From Edaphochlamys debaryana (Eukaryota > Chlorophyta > Chlorophyceae > Chlamydomonadales), in contig JAEHOE010000046.1 in the NCBI GenBank assembly GCA_016858145.1, positions 496,001 to 560,000 of the forward strand: 64,000 nt of DNA, given 5' to 3'. Below the pieces are notes generated by a model. It saw nothing but the letters and a program-made list of their open reading frames with translations. It was not told where the DNA came from and searched no databases. Positions 21,499 to 33,400 of the stretch are shown here, piece after piece; position 1 is the first letter of the stretch, and every line of letters begins with the position of its first letter. Position numbers and translations under genes: made by a program.

Positions 21499-24400
21499 TC
21501 ACAGCCCCAGCTCCCTCTGTATGCTCCCGAGCAGCCGTGCGCCGTAGAAGCCGCGGTAGTGGGGCGGCAGCGCCGCCAGAGCCGCCACCGCCTCGCACCC
21601 CAGGCGGTCCGCCTCTTCGGCCTGAGGGTGGGGAACGCAGGCCAGGAATGCATGCGGGTATCATGGGGCAGGCGAGGAAGGGGCCGGGAAACAGGAAGGG
21701 ACTTCAAGTCCGTCGCATCGAGAGTGTAAGGGTGCTGGGAAGCGCGCACAAGCCGGCTGCAGCTAGGGGGGCTAGGAGGGTGACTGCATGCCTGACAGTG
21801 CGCTCCCCCCTCGCCGTCGCCCTCTGCCCGGATCCAGATCCGTACCTGCACGAGGTCCCGGTTGCCGTACAGATCCTTGCGGTGGTAGCACTGCGGCATG
21901 CGATCGAGGTTCAAGATCGAAGCACACCCACCCGCGGTGCCCCGGCGCCCGCCCGCGCCTCGTCAGCACCCTCCATGCTAGTAAAGCAGTGTAGCGAACC
22001 CGTTTAGTCGCATGTGGTTCATGAACTGACCTCCGCGGGCAGGTGGCGGAAGAATGCGTTGACGCTGATGCTCATAGCCCCCCCCGTGGCTGTCACATGG
22101 TGGAACCACAGACTGGGGTCGGGGGCGCGGGGCGCGGGGGGGAGGCCGCACGGGGAATAAGGGACATAGTCAGTGAAGGCGCGCATGAAAGCGCGCTGTG
22201 ATAATACAAGGACCGATACCACCAGTGCACCAAAGGGTTCACGGGCATTCGACACTGGCCCTTTACAGCGGAGCCAGCACGCCCCAGGCCGTCCCATTGC
22301 TGTGAGCTCCTTCCCGCCCCCCCCGCGCCCGGCCGCACCTGGGCAGGAAAAGCACATCCCCGGGCTGCAGGTCCACCAGAAGGGGCGGCGGGCAGGACGC
22401 AAACCTGAACGGGCGACGCGGCGGGACAGGGACCAACCAACAAACTCCTCAAACCCGGCAGGCCAGCCATGCTCCCTGCACTGGTAGAACGGCCAGAATG
22501 GTCCCAGTTCGAGGGGCGCAGCTGGGCTCAGGTGACTGAGGTGCACCGGGACGTGAGAGCAGGCCGTGCGCGCCTGTGCCGGGGGCGCAGGCAACGGCTG
22601 CAGGGGGCCGGGGGCGCGCCGCCGTACCTGGGGTGGCGGCTGAGGTCGGGGTTGCAGGGGTCGGTGACGGGGGAGGAGGAGCCCTCCACGTGGAGCGGGT
22701 CGTGGGCGGAGGGCGGCCACAGCAGCACGCGCTTGGTCCCCGTGACCTGCCGGGTGGAGGGTGTGGAGGTTGGGGCAAAGCATCGCGCGAGACGCAGCTA
22801 AGGCTGGGGGCAGAGGAGGAAGGACGGCCAATAGTCACTGCGTGTCAGCATGTGCAGGCGTGCATCCTCCCCGTCCCCCCACAGCCCCCACTGCCGGTAG
22901 CCCCCGCCTGTCGCACACGTCCTCCCCGGCTCTGGCCCGGGGTTTTCTCTGCGGTCGTCGTCCCCAAACACTGGCCAATCCCGCACCTGTATGAGGAAGT
23001 TGTCGCACACGTCGTAGTGCGTCCACAGCACCAGCCCGGGGGAGCTGAGGCGCAGAACGGAGCTGTGGGGAGTGGGCAAAGGGGCAAGGGGTTGGGAGGA
23101 GGAGCGTGATTGGGGTTACGGTGTTGGGGTTGATGAACGGGTTAGGGGTAGGGTTTGGGCGGGTTGGGGGTGGGAGGAGGCGAGAGACATGGGCAGGGCA
23201 GGGCAGGAGCAAGGCGCGATGGGGGGTGCGGGCGCGGGGCGCACCTGTGCATGGCTCCCGGCGGCACCAGGGCGGGGATGGTGACGTCGGGTGCGAGGCA
23301 GGGGAAGGCGGAGGACAGGTTGGACGCCTCCTGAAGGGGGTACGGGGGGTACGGGGGCACGGTTGAGGGCCAGGGGTCCAACAGGCGAGGCCATTAAAAC
23401 AGTCGATGGGAGACCCTCCTTTGGGGGGGCAGAAAGGCTAACCCCGTCAACCGCCAACCGCCAACGACCACGGCAGCGCCAACGCTCGCCTCCCCTACCC
23501 GCCCTCACCTTGCGCGGGTTGTCCCCGATGGACCTGAGGTACAGCGCCTCCTCCGCACAGCTGCCGTACTCCTGTACGGCATCGGTAGCCCATCGGAGCG
23601 GTGAGCGGAGCCAGCCAGGCGCGGCAGGCGCCGCGACGCCGCCCCCGACCAACCGACAGCGGTTAGCCGTTGGAGCAGCAACGGTTTCCTCTCCGCGTCG
23701 TCCATTCCCAGGTGCCAGTCTCTTCCGCTGCCTTCCCCGCCCGGCCCCGCACGCACCTGCCCTGGGGGGACCAGCTCAGGCCAGGCCCCCGCCTCCGCCG
23801 CCGCCGCCACAGAAGGGTCTGGGTCCACGCCCGCCGCCGCTGCGGCGGCCGCCACCTGGCGACAACCCGGCATGGCTGGGTCAGCGGACGTGTGAACCGC
23901 TGCCCCTGCCTGCCTATTTGCCTAGTGCCTAACCCAGCCGTCCAGCACTCCGGGACGCTCCAGTCCGTCTCCTGCGTGACTCCATCCCCACCATTCGTAC
24001 TTCCCACCCCAACAAACATTCGCAGCCGCTGGCGACACCCCAATCATGGCTTCAAGGAAGTTGTCAGCTCGGCATCCCGCACCAGGGAAGCGCGCCGCCC
24101 TGCCCTGGGCGCCTGCACCCCACCACCAGCCCCACGTTCCACGCCCATGCACGCCCCCACCTCCGCAGGGGTCTTGCGCGCTATGCGCCCCACTGCCTCC
24201 GCCAGGGTCATTGTGCGGAAGGCGAAGTTCTTGTGGACAAAGTCCAGGCGACCGCCGGGGGCGCGCGTCACGTGCAGGGAGACCTGCGTGTCGTGGGGTA
24301 GCGGGGGGGCCCGTGAGCGCTCATGGGATTGTATCCACATCAGTATCAGGTAATACGGCACCGGGACAGCGGCGGAAGGGCTGGCGAGCAGGGGACGTCC

Positions 24401-27400
24401 GAAGGGAGTGCACGCAGGTCAGGCCAAGCATGTACACGCGCACACGCACGGCACGGCACAGTACGGCACGGTACGGCACGGCACGCACCTTGCTGCGGTG
24501 GGAGTCGGGGAGCGAGAGGAGGTGCTCGGGGGTCCACAGGCGGGGCGCGGGGCCCACGTCCATGCCTGGGGGTGGGGGGGTGGGGGCGGCGGGGGAGGGG
24601 CTTCACAGGCAGCACGGGGGCGAGAGGTGCGGGCACGGGCAACGGCGAGCACCGACGCAGACTCCATCTCTCTTCCATCCCCCCAGGCCCAAGTCCACCC
24701 ACGCACAGCCCATCCATCCCATCTGCGCGCAGCCTCTTGCTCTTTCCACTTTCTTGGGGCTTCCACCTTCTATAATCAGGGTCAGCACCACCCACCCACA
24801 CACCCACCCTCGATCACCACCGGCAGCCGAGCGGCGCTGATGCTCGCCTCAAAGGCCGCCCGGTCCCCCACCTCCTCGGCCCGGACGCGCCTGACCAGCT
24901 GCGGGCGGGATGGCGCAGAGAGAGGGCGGGGGCAGGTCGCGGGTGACGAGGGGCGTGGCATGCCGTGGCAGGGGGAATCGACAAGAAATCAGGAGCGGGG
25001 CACTTCGGCGGGGCAGGCCGCAACCCGGCAGTAAAGCCGGGTTACAAACCCCCATTCACACCTCCCTGCCTAGACTACATTCACTCGGCTTGCACGAGCA
25101 GCCCCTAACACCTGCCGCGCCGACCGTATGTACCGCCTGCCGAGAAATCTCGAAGAGCCTGACCCCCCCACACACATCCCACCCCACCTGCAGCTGCTCT
25201 AGCGGCTGCTTGCACCAGGCGGGGGGCGACAGCGCCGCCGTGGCGTGGGCACTACCAGTACCACTAGCCCCGACAGCAGCGGCCGTCTGGCTCTGGGCGG
25301 GCCTGGGCGGGGCCTTGACCGGGGCTGTCAGGGCCTGGCCGTTGGCAGTTGGCGGCGGTTGAGGACGGTTGGCGGTCAGGGAGCCACGTGGGCGGCACTC
25401 GATGTCGAGGACCACGTGACGGATGTGGGGGGCGTACCTGACAGGGCCAGGGCGGTTGGAGGTTGGGGATGTTTCAAACTAAGCGGGATCGGAGGTTGGA
25501 CAGGGAGGAAGGGCGCTTCGGGGTGCTGGGAGATACGGCTGGTCCTGCTTCGGGCGCTTCTTGTCCTGTCCGTCTGCCTCTGGTGCCGACACTGCCCAGG
25601 TTGACTGCAGGTCTGCCCGGGCTGCAGCCCTCCCCCCCCCCCCCCACCACACACACACACACGCCGCCTCACCACTTGACCCTCTCGAGGTGCGCCAGCC
25701 GCAGCTCCCAGTCTCTGGGGGCGTGGGGGCGATAGGGGGCATGCCATCGAGCGAAGAAGGGCCAGGGTAAGGCGGCGGCCGATGGCCAGCGGACAGCCCG
25801 ATGTGGGGGCGAGAGGGGACCACAGTGTCGCTGAGACAGACAGGCCGGGAGGGCATGCCAGGCTCCTGCGCAGGCGCCAGGTTACCCTTGGGGTGCCGCC
25901 CATCACACTCAACCAGGTCCTACCAGGCACCCAGCCCCCCTCCAGCAGCCCCGGGACCCGGGCCGCACCTGCCCGCGCTCCGCGCCAATTCCTCCAGCTC
26001 CCCGAGGCAGGCCTGCGCCCACGCCCCCTCCTCCCGGTCCGTGACGTTGTGGTGCAGGTGCAGCCAGCCGCCTTTGGGGGAGGGAGGTGGGAAGGGGGAC
26101 GAGACGAGGGCCAAGGGTGAGGGGCGAAATAGTGAAGAAGTGGGTGGATGGTCGTGGACTGACGGCAGGAAGAGACCGGACGGGTGGGGGGAAAAGGGAA
26201 GGGACAAGGGAGTGCCCAATGTGCTCTGGCCAACAAGCTCTGGCCCCGTATAATGACAGCTGTGCTGCCGAGCGATCCCCCACAAAGTCCGCGGCCTTCC
26301 ACCCACCCTCCGGCTTGAGAGCCCGCACAGCCGCCTCCCAGCCGCCCCGCGAGGAGGGCAGCAGACCCAGCAGCACCCGGTCAGCCACACCCTGGGGTTG
26401 GGGTTATGGGGCAGGGGTGGGTGCAGAAGTAGGGGCAGGGACCGGAGCACCGGGCAGGGACAGGGGTGGAGCGGCAGGAAGGGGGGTCAAGCTGGCAAGG
26501 CGCGGGCAGTATGAACCCTGACATGTACACCCCTGCTAGAGAGAGCTCCGCATCTCCCACCCCTGGCGAAGGGCAGATGACCCAGGCCCCTCACGGGCCT
26601 TAGACTTGACCTGCAAGGCTCCATTCCCGGACGAGGGCCTGCACTGGACCTGCCCTGGGCCTGCACCGGGCCCGCACGCGCCCAGCGCTGGGCCTGCACG
26701 GGGCCTAACCCCCTCACCTGCGGCGCCGTGGTCCGGCAGTCTCCCTCCCGCACCTCGCACCGCTCCCCCACTGGTGCGCCGCTGCGGTCCCCCAGTCCGG
26801 GCTGTGCCAGGTTGCGGCGGAGGGCCTCGAGGGCGTGGGGGTTCCACTCACAGGCGTAGACCTGGGGGGAGGGGGCGGTTGGGGGGGTAAACAGGCGGGT
26901 TAGGAGCGTGCGGGTTTCGGCTCGCACGCCACATCCGGGGGGGGGGGGAGCGGTGGGGGTTGTGATGGTGTTGAGGCGTAGGGGCAGTGGTGGGGGTGCA
27001 GGAGGATCAGAGCGGAGGGGGGTGTTGACGCTAGGACAGGGCGGCAGCGCAACACCAGGGCAGCCCCTGCACCCGATGCGTGACCAACCCGCCCCCCAGT
27101 CCCCGTCCCCATCCTCCCAGATGACATCGGGACCCCACCGGGACCAACCCCACACCCACCTTGTCCACCCCCCCGACCACAAGCAGGGGCAGCGTGTAGT
27201 ACCCGATGCCCGTGTAAAGGTCCACCACCGTCTCGCCCGCGGCCCACATAGCCACGCCTCCGCAGCCCTCCACGGGCCCCGCCGCCGCCGCCTCCTTCGC
27301 CACCCCAGCCTCCACCCCCGCTCCTCGAGCTGCGCCTGCTGCGTCCGCCTTGGCTTTGCCCTTCGCCTTGCCGGCCGCAGGCGCACAGGAAAGGGTGCCA

Positions 27401-30400
27401 CCAGGGGTGTCGATGGCGGCGGCGGCGGTGGCGGCGGCGGCGGCGAGCCTGGCCCCCGACAGGTGCTCCCCGCGGCCCCAGCCCATGCGGGTGCGCTCCG
27501 TTACGTTGCCGCTGGGGGGGGTGGAGGGGGTGGGTGGGTGCGTGCGACGCATGAATGAGAGGGAGGGGACGCGAGGTAGTCAATGGACGAATGGAGCAAG
27601 GGCTGATGGGTGGAGGGGGTGGGGGCACGCAGCGGTTGAGAAAGCGGTTGAGAGTGCAGAGCTGGGGCCCGGCTATGTAGCCGAGAGTCCGAAACGTTCA
27701 GTACCGTGAGCACTAGCGAGGCACTTACCTCCGCTAATGTTCACGTCGCGCCACAACTCCATGCACCCACCCATTCTCGCTCCCAGCCCCAGAAAACGTG
27801 GCGTTTTATCCCCTTAACACACCTGGAGAACATGCAGCGGGTGACGTCTAGTTTGAAGGTGACGCCCCCCTCCCGGTGCGCCACCCAGCCGTGGGAGCCG
27901 AGCAGCAGCTGGGCGCGGCTGTCCCGCGTGCCTGCGGGGGGGGGGGGGGCGGGAGAGGAGGAGCGGTGCCGGTGGTGGATGCTGTGTGGGCCGGGCGGAT
28001 ACCGGTGCGGGCATTGTGAATGCTGTGGTGTGCGGCAGGGGAAGCGGCGAGGAGCTCGGGGGGCGGGGGTGAGGTTGGACGAGTGTGGCGGAAAGGAGGG
28101 GTGTTGCTCCGCGCTTGAAGAGGCTCGGCCACTCTTGGCAGCCGGGCGCTCAGGAGTGAGTGCTGCCCGGCGCAGGCTCGGCCCCCGTCCCACGGAGCCG
28201 GCAGCCGCCGGCAGCCCCCTGCGCACGCACACCCGCACACACACGCGTGTGTACGGAGGCGTGCGCCTCCCTCGCTAAGGGGCGGTGGGGGATCCGGTCC
28301 GGGCGGCGCCGGGGGTTGGCTGTGCCGCGTCGGGGGGGGGCCCGGCCCCTCCACCTGGGGTGGCGGGGCCGGCAGGCGGGGCCGGGGCCGCGGGGGGCAC
28401 GTTCCGGCCGTTCCGCCTGCCAAACGCGACGATGCGAGGTAGGCTGGGCGCGCAGACGGCCCCACGGTTAAGCACGCTCCCCTCCCACGCGTCGCGCATT
28501 AACCCGAGCATCTAAACACTCTCCTCCCATGCCCGATGCCCCCCATCTATCCTCCCAGCGCCCACCTGTGTTGGCCACTGGGGCCTGCCTCGCCAGACGC
28601 TCTGCCCCCAGCGCCGCCGCCACGGCCCGCCACAGCGGCACCAACACCGCCTCCTCCCCCTCCCCCTTCGCCCCCTCCGTGCTCCCTCCGAGCGCCTGGG
28701 CCCACCCCGGGTCCGCAAAGGCCCCCGCGGGCAGTAGCACCAGGTCCCCGAGCCGCTCCCAACGGGTTGGCAAGGAGGCCAGGAGCCGGGCCGACAGGGC
28801 CGGGGGCGGCGGCGGCGAGGCGGCGGAGAGAAGGGCCTCAGCGGCGGCGCGCAGTCGTTGGCCGGGGCTGGCGGGCTGCTTGGAGGATGCGGCAAGGGTG
28901 CAGCGCTCGAGCTGTGGGAGGGGCAGGGGGGACAGGAGAAGGGGCGGGGGTGGCCAGGGCGCAGGGTTCAAGCTGTGAGAGGGAAAGGGGGGTGTTTGAA
29001 GCTGAGCAGGTTGCCACTTCGGAGAACGGGCAGGTGATGTCAGGGCGCAAGGCTCAGGGGGCCTACCAGCAGCTGCTATGGGAGCTGGTATCTTTGATCT
29101 GACCTTGCTGCTTTTGGCTCTGGTTCTTACAGTGCTTCGTGGAAATGAAGGTCACACAGGTCGAGGACTAAAATAATGCGCCGGGTGAGCACCCGAGGGA
29201 CGCAGCGGCACTCACTGAACGCAGCTCGCAGCTCAGCCCTTGTGCCCACGATATTCCGTAAGCCCGCCCCTCTCACCTGGCCGCCCGTAGCCGCGACCGC
29301 TCGCCGCGCCGCCTCAGCCGCCGCGCCGCCGCCACCGCCGCCGCTGCCATCGGCGCTTGCGCCCAACGCCGCTGCCGCCAGGTTCGTGACTGGGAGCCGT
29401 ACTAGGGCCACACGAGGTCCCGTCGCGGCGTCGCCGCTGAGGCCGGGGCCGTCGGCGGCCGCCGCGGCGGCGGCGTCAGCATCGGCGGCGGCGGCGTCGA
29501 CGGTTGCGCGCCGAGAGGCGTCCAGCCAGCCGGCGGCCTTGAGCGCGTCTTTGACTCCCTTGGCGGCCGCCGCCGGCACGCATACCACCCAGCCCTCGCC
29601 GCCGCTGCTGCCGCCGGCTCCGCCGGCACCGCTGTTGCCGTTCGCAACCCCGGCCGTGTCAGCCTTCGCCGACGGCGCCGGTGACGAGGCCGGGCTGCGG
29701 CCTGTTGGGGCCGCCCCCGCCGCCCCCGCCGCTGCCGCCGCCGCAGCGGCGGTGCCGGTGCTGGCGGGCGCCTTGGGCGCGACCGCCTTCTGGACAGGCC
29801 GCCGCTGCAGCGGCGTCGCCGCCGCCGCCGCCAGCGCCTGCTCTAGGCCAGCGAGCGGCAGGCGGAAGCAGCCGCCGAACACGGTGCCGAAGCTGAAGCA
29901 GAAAGCGCCGCCGCCCATGACGTACAGCCCGTCCGTACCGTCGGACGACACCACCTCGGCGCAGTGCCGTACCGGCAGGAAGTCCAGCGACGGCGCCCCG
30001 CCGCCAACTGCCGCGCCGCTGCCCTCGACGGCGCCTGCAATAGCGGCGGCGGCAGTGGGCGGCGCCGCCTCCTTCGCGTCGAGTGCCGTCCACACGTGAG
30101 TACGGGTGTCGAACACCCAAAGCTGCCGGTGGTGATCGGTTGGGTAGCCGCCCACCAGCAGCAGGTACGGACCCCAGCGGTTGAGCGTATGACTAAAGCA
30201 CGCCGGCGAGCCGCCGCCGCTGCCGCCGCCGCCGCCAGCGCCCGCGCCGTCCACGCGATGCCAGACGTACGACCCCAGGTCCAGGCAGTACATCTCGCTG
30301 ACGTGCATGCCGTACCCGCACGTGCCGCCGTGCACGTACATGCTGCCGTGCGACGCCGCAGCGGCCGCGCCCCTCTGACTGCCGGGTACGAAGCAGGCCG

Positions 30401-33400
30401 CGTGAGACTTGCGCGGCCCTGGCGCTGCGCCCGCCGCCGCCACCAGCTGCCACCGCCAGCCTGCCGCTAAGTCATCGCTGCCGGCGGCGGCGCCAACGCG
30501 GCTTAGAACCCACGTGTCCCCGAGCACAACATCGGCGTTACGGCCGCCAAACACCACCACCCGCCATCCCGCCAGCGCCGCGCCCGGGGGGATCCGTTCC
30601 GTACCGGCGGTACTGGCGGTACTGCTGCCAGCTGGCGGCGGCGGCGGTACGGCAACCACGGAGTGGCGGTACCGCCCGAGAAAACCCGCCGCCGCCACGG
30701 CCACCGGCAGCGGCGCGCCTGCTGTAGTCATGGGATCCACCTCGGGCCGAGCTCGTACCCAGGTGCCGAGATCCAGGTCCAGGATCCACACGTCCGACAG
30801 CGCGTCCATCGGGCTCGTACGGCCGCCCACCAGTACGGCGAAGCGCCCGCCGCTGCCCGCGCACACCGCCGCGCCGCCCATGCGCGGGGAGGGTGGTGGC
30901 GGGGCGCCGGGCGCGGGAGGGGGCTGCGCTGTCCAGGCCTGGCGAGGGTGGGGTTGCCAGGCAAGTCAACACAGTGTGGGAGGCGAGTCTATGCGCAGTT
31001 TGACCAGTGCTTTGTATGATATGAGGTAAAGGCCTGTTCTTGAAGCGTCGCCGACGCATAATTGGGTCCTCCGGCCGATGCCTGTGGCCCATTGAGGACG
31101 ACCCACTTCAATAGCTTGCCAGTAGGCGGGCTGCAAGCGCGTCGGCAGGCTCGGCCGGCTGAATTGCGATGCGCGCATGCTTGCCTGCGCCTCCATTCGT
31201 CGCCTCGCTAATCGCAGTGCCCTTGCCTTGCGCTCTTTGGTGGCTGCATCGCTTTTCCAATCCAATTCGTGGCTCAGCTTGCAAACTCAGCCACACGTAC
31301 GGGTGGGCCTTATGCCGGGATTGCCCAGCATTGTGCCGATCAAGCTAAAGACCGCTCGCCGAGGCGTGGTAGGCTACACTCGCAGTAAACGTCCATACCG
31401 CCCGTGTCCTTTCCACCACCTCAAAACACTCAAAATGGCCATGACCATGCGCTCCTCGTTCGCCGCCCGCGTGGCTGGCTCCCGCCCGGCCGTCCGCGGC
31501 GCTCGCCCGGCCAGCCGCATGTCCTGCATGGCCTACAAGGTCACCCTGAAGACCCCCAGCGGTGACAAGACCGTTGAGTGCCCCGCGGACACCTACATCC
31601 TGGACGCCGCTGAGGTGAGCGGCCTACCCGGCAATGCTCAGGGCTGGGGGATGCTCGCTGGATACGGTACTTGCATTGCTTTCAAAAGACAATCGATGGC
31701 TCCGCTTGCAATCGCGTACGGGTGGGGCCCTGCTTCAACGTTTGCCCAAAGCTCGCCGGCCGTCTCACCTGTCGTACGGTGTCGTACATGATGACGTCAT
31801 CACGGCGCGCGTGCGCCCCGCCACCGCCGTACCCGCCCAGCAGGTACACCGTACTGCCACGTGACACGCTGGCGTGGCCCCAGCGGGGTACGGTCTCGTC
31901 CACCGAGCCCTGCCGTAGGGGCGCAGGGCCACGGGGCACAGGACGCAGGGATCAGCATCAGGAGGTTTGGTGGGGAAGATGCAAGGAAAGGGCATGTTCG
32001 TATCGCGTCAGAGCATGCGACTGCTTTGTTCTTGCCAATGCGTGTGCTTCCACCCCAGATCAGGACCCCCCGGCTGCCAGCCTGATCCGCAGGCATGCCT
32101 CTGTGCGCACCTGCAGCTCTGGTGACAGAGGGACGGGCAGCCACCGCAGCCCGCCCGCCCCTTCATCCGCCGCCGCTGCCACCCCCTTATCCCGCTTGGC
32201 CCCTGCCGCCTCCGCCGCCGCAGCTGCGGCGGCGGCACCCTTAGCTGCGGCCCCGCCAGTGCGGCTGCCGCCGCTGCCGCCTCCGCCGCCAGCGGCGCGA
32301 CTGGGGCCCGCCTTCGAGCCCCCAAGCTTTTGTTCCAGGGCCGTTAGCCGCCCGAGCACCCGCGCCTGCCGCTTCCTCAGGGCCTCCACAGCGGCCGTCG
32401 GCGCCATGGCAAGCCCGCCGCCGCCGCCAGCACCCCGGCGGCGCACCGGCGCCGCCGCCAGCCCTCCCGCCGCCGCCGCCGCCGCCGGCCGGCCGCTGGG
32501 CCCCGCGCCGGAGCCGTCGGCTGCCGCCGCCGCTGGCGTGTGCCGTACAGCGCTGGCATTTTGGCGCGGTGGCGGCGCAGGCGGTTGTGACAGTTGGAAC
32601 CCGGACGGCGCAGGGGCGTCTAGTACGGCCAGCAGCTCGGCCTCAAACTTGGCAATGCGATCCAGGTTCTGCTGGAACTTGTCGTTGGCCAGATCCACCA
32701 GGTACGACAGGTAGTCATCTGCGGATCGGGCACGCGCTCAGGACCGCACCTATCGCACGCAACGCCAAGCCGGAAGCCGGCACAACAGGCACGCTCTCGG
32801 CCCCGCATGTGGCCAGTGTCTACCCACTCTCTCTGCTTGCCTCCACATCTCACGCCCGACCCCACCCCTGACCACCACCAAACATACAAACCATGCCCCC
32901 CCCCATTCCAGCCTGCTCACACCCACCCGGCACCAGCACGCGGCCCGCATCCGCCACGGGGGCCTCTAGCCGCAGGGAGCAGCGCACGCCCACCTGCATA
33001 GGGTGCCGCGGGAAGGAAGGGGGTGTGCGGGCATGGATCTACGTTGGGTGCGCATGCAGGCAGGCACGCAGACCAGGGACGTGGGCCGCCCGTTGGCGGC
33101 ATGCGTGGCGGCTGCCCGCCTACAACTCCTCCATGAGATTCAGGTCCAGATCCAGATCCAGATCTCATGCCCCCGTCCGCATTCTCGACCTCACCATGAC
33201 GCGCCGCCCCCCCGAGCCCAGTGTGAGGCCGCTCTCCCGGAAGCCCGCCGCCCGCGCCGCCGCCAGCACCCGCTGACCCATCTCGGGAGTGCGCGCCTGC
33301 GGCAGGAAGGGGCAAGGAGGCGGGGGTCGCGGGGAGGGGTGCAACGGGGCTTGGGGTATGGTGGTTGCTCGTCGGATCGCTCTCTCCTCCCAATCAACCA

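Noticed and set aside
21499..24898. TYW5-like JmjC gene as a separate locus
   Set aside because: No suitable start codon, promoter space or upstream poly(A) signal was seen, and the exon at 25188-25437 carries the TYW2 C terminus straight into phase with the JmjC exons.
28230..28262. Short CA/CG repeats as a promoter or Z-DNA element
   Set aside because: Such dinucleotide runs are common in introns here and nothing else marks the site.
31435..31614. Second functional ferredoxin gene
   Set aside because: Only promoter and exon 1 are present; exon 2 with all four cluster cysteines is missing, so it is called a partial copy.
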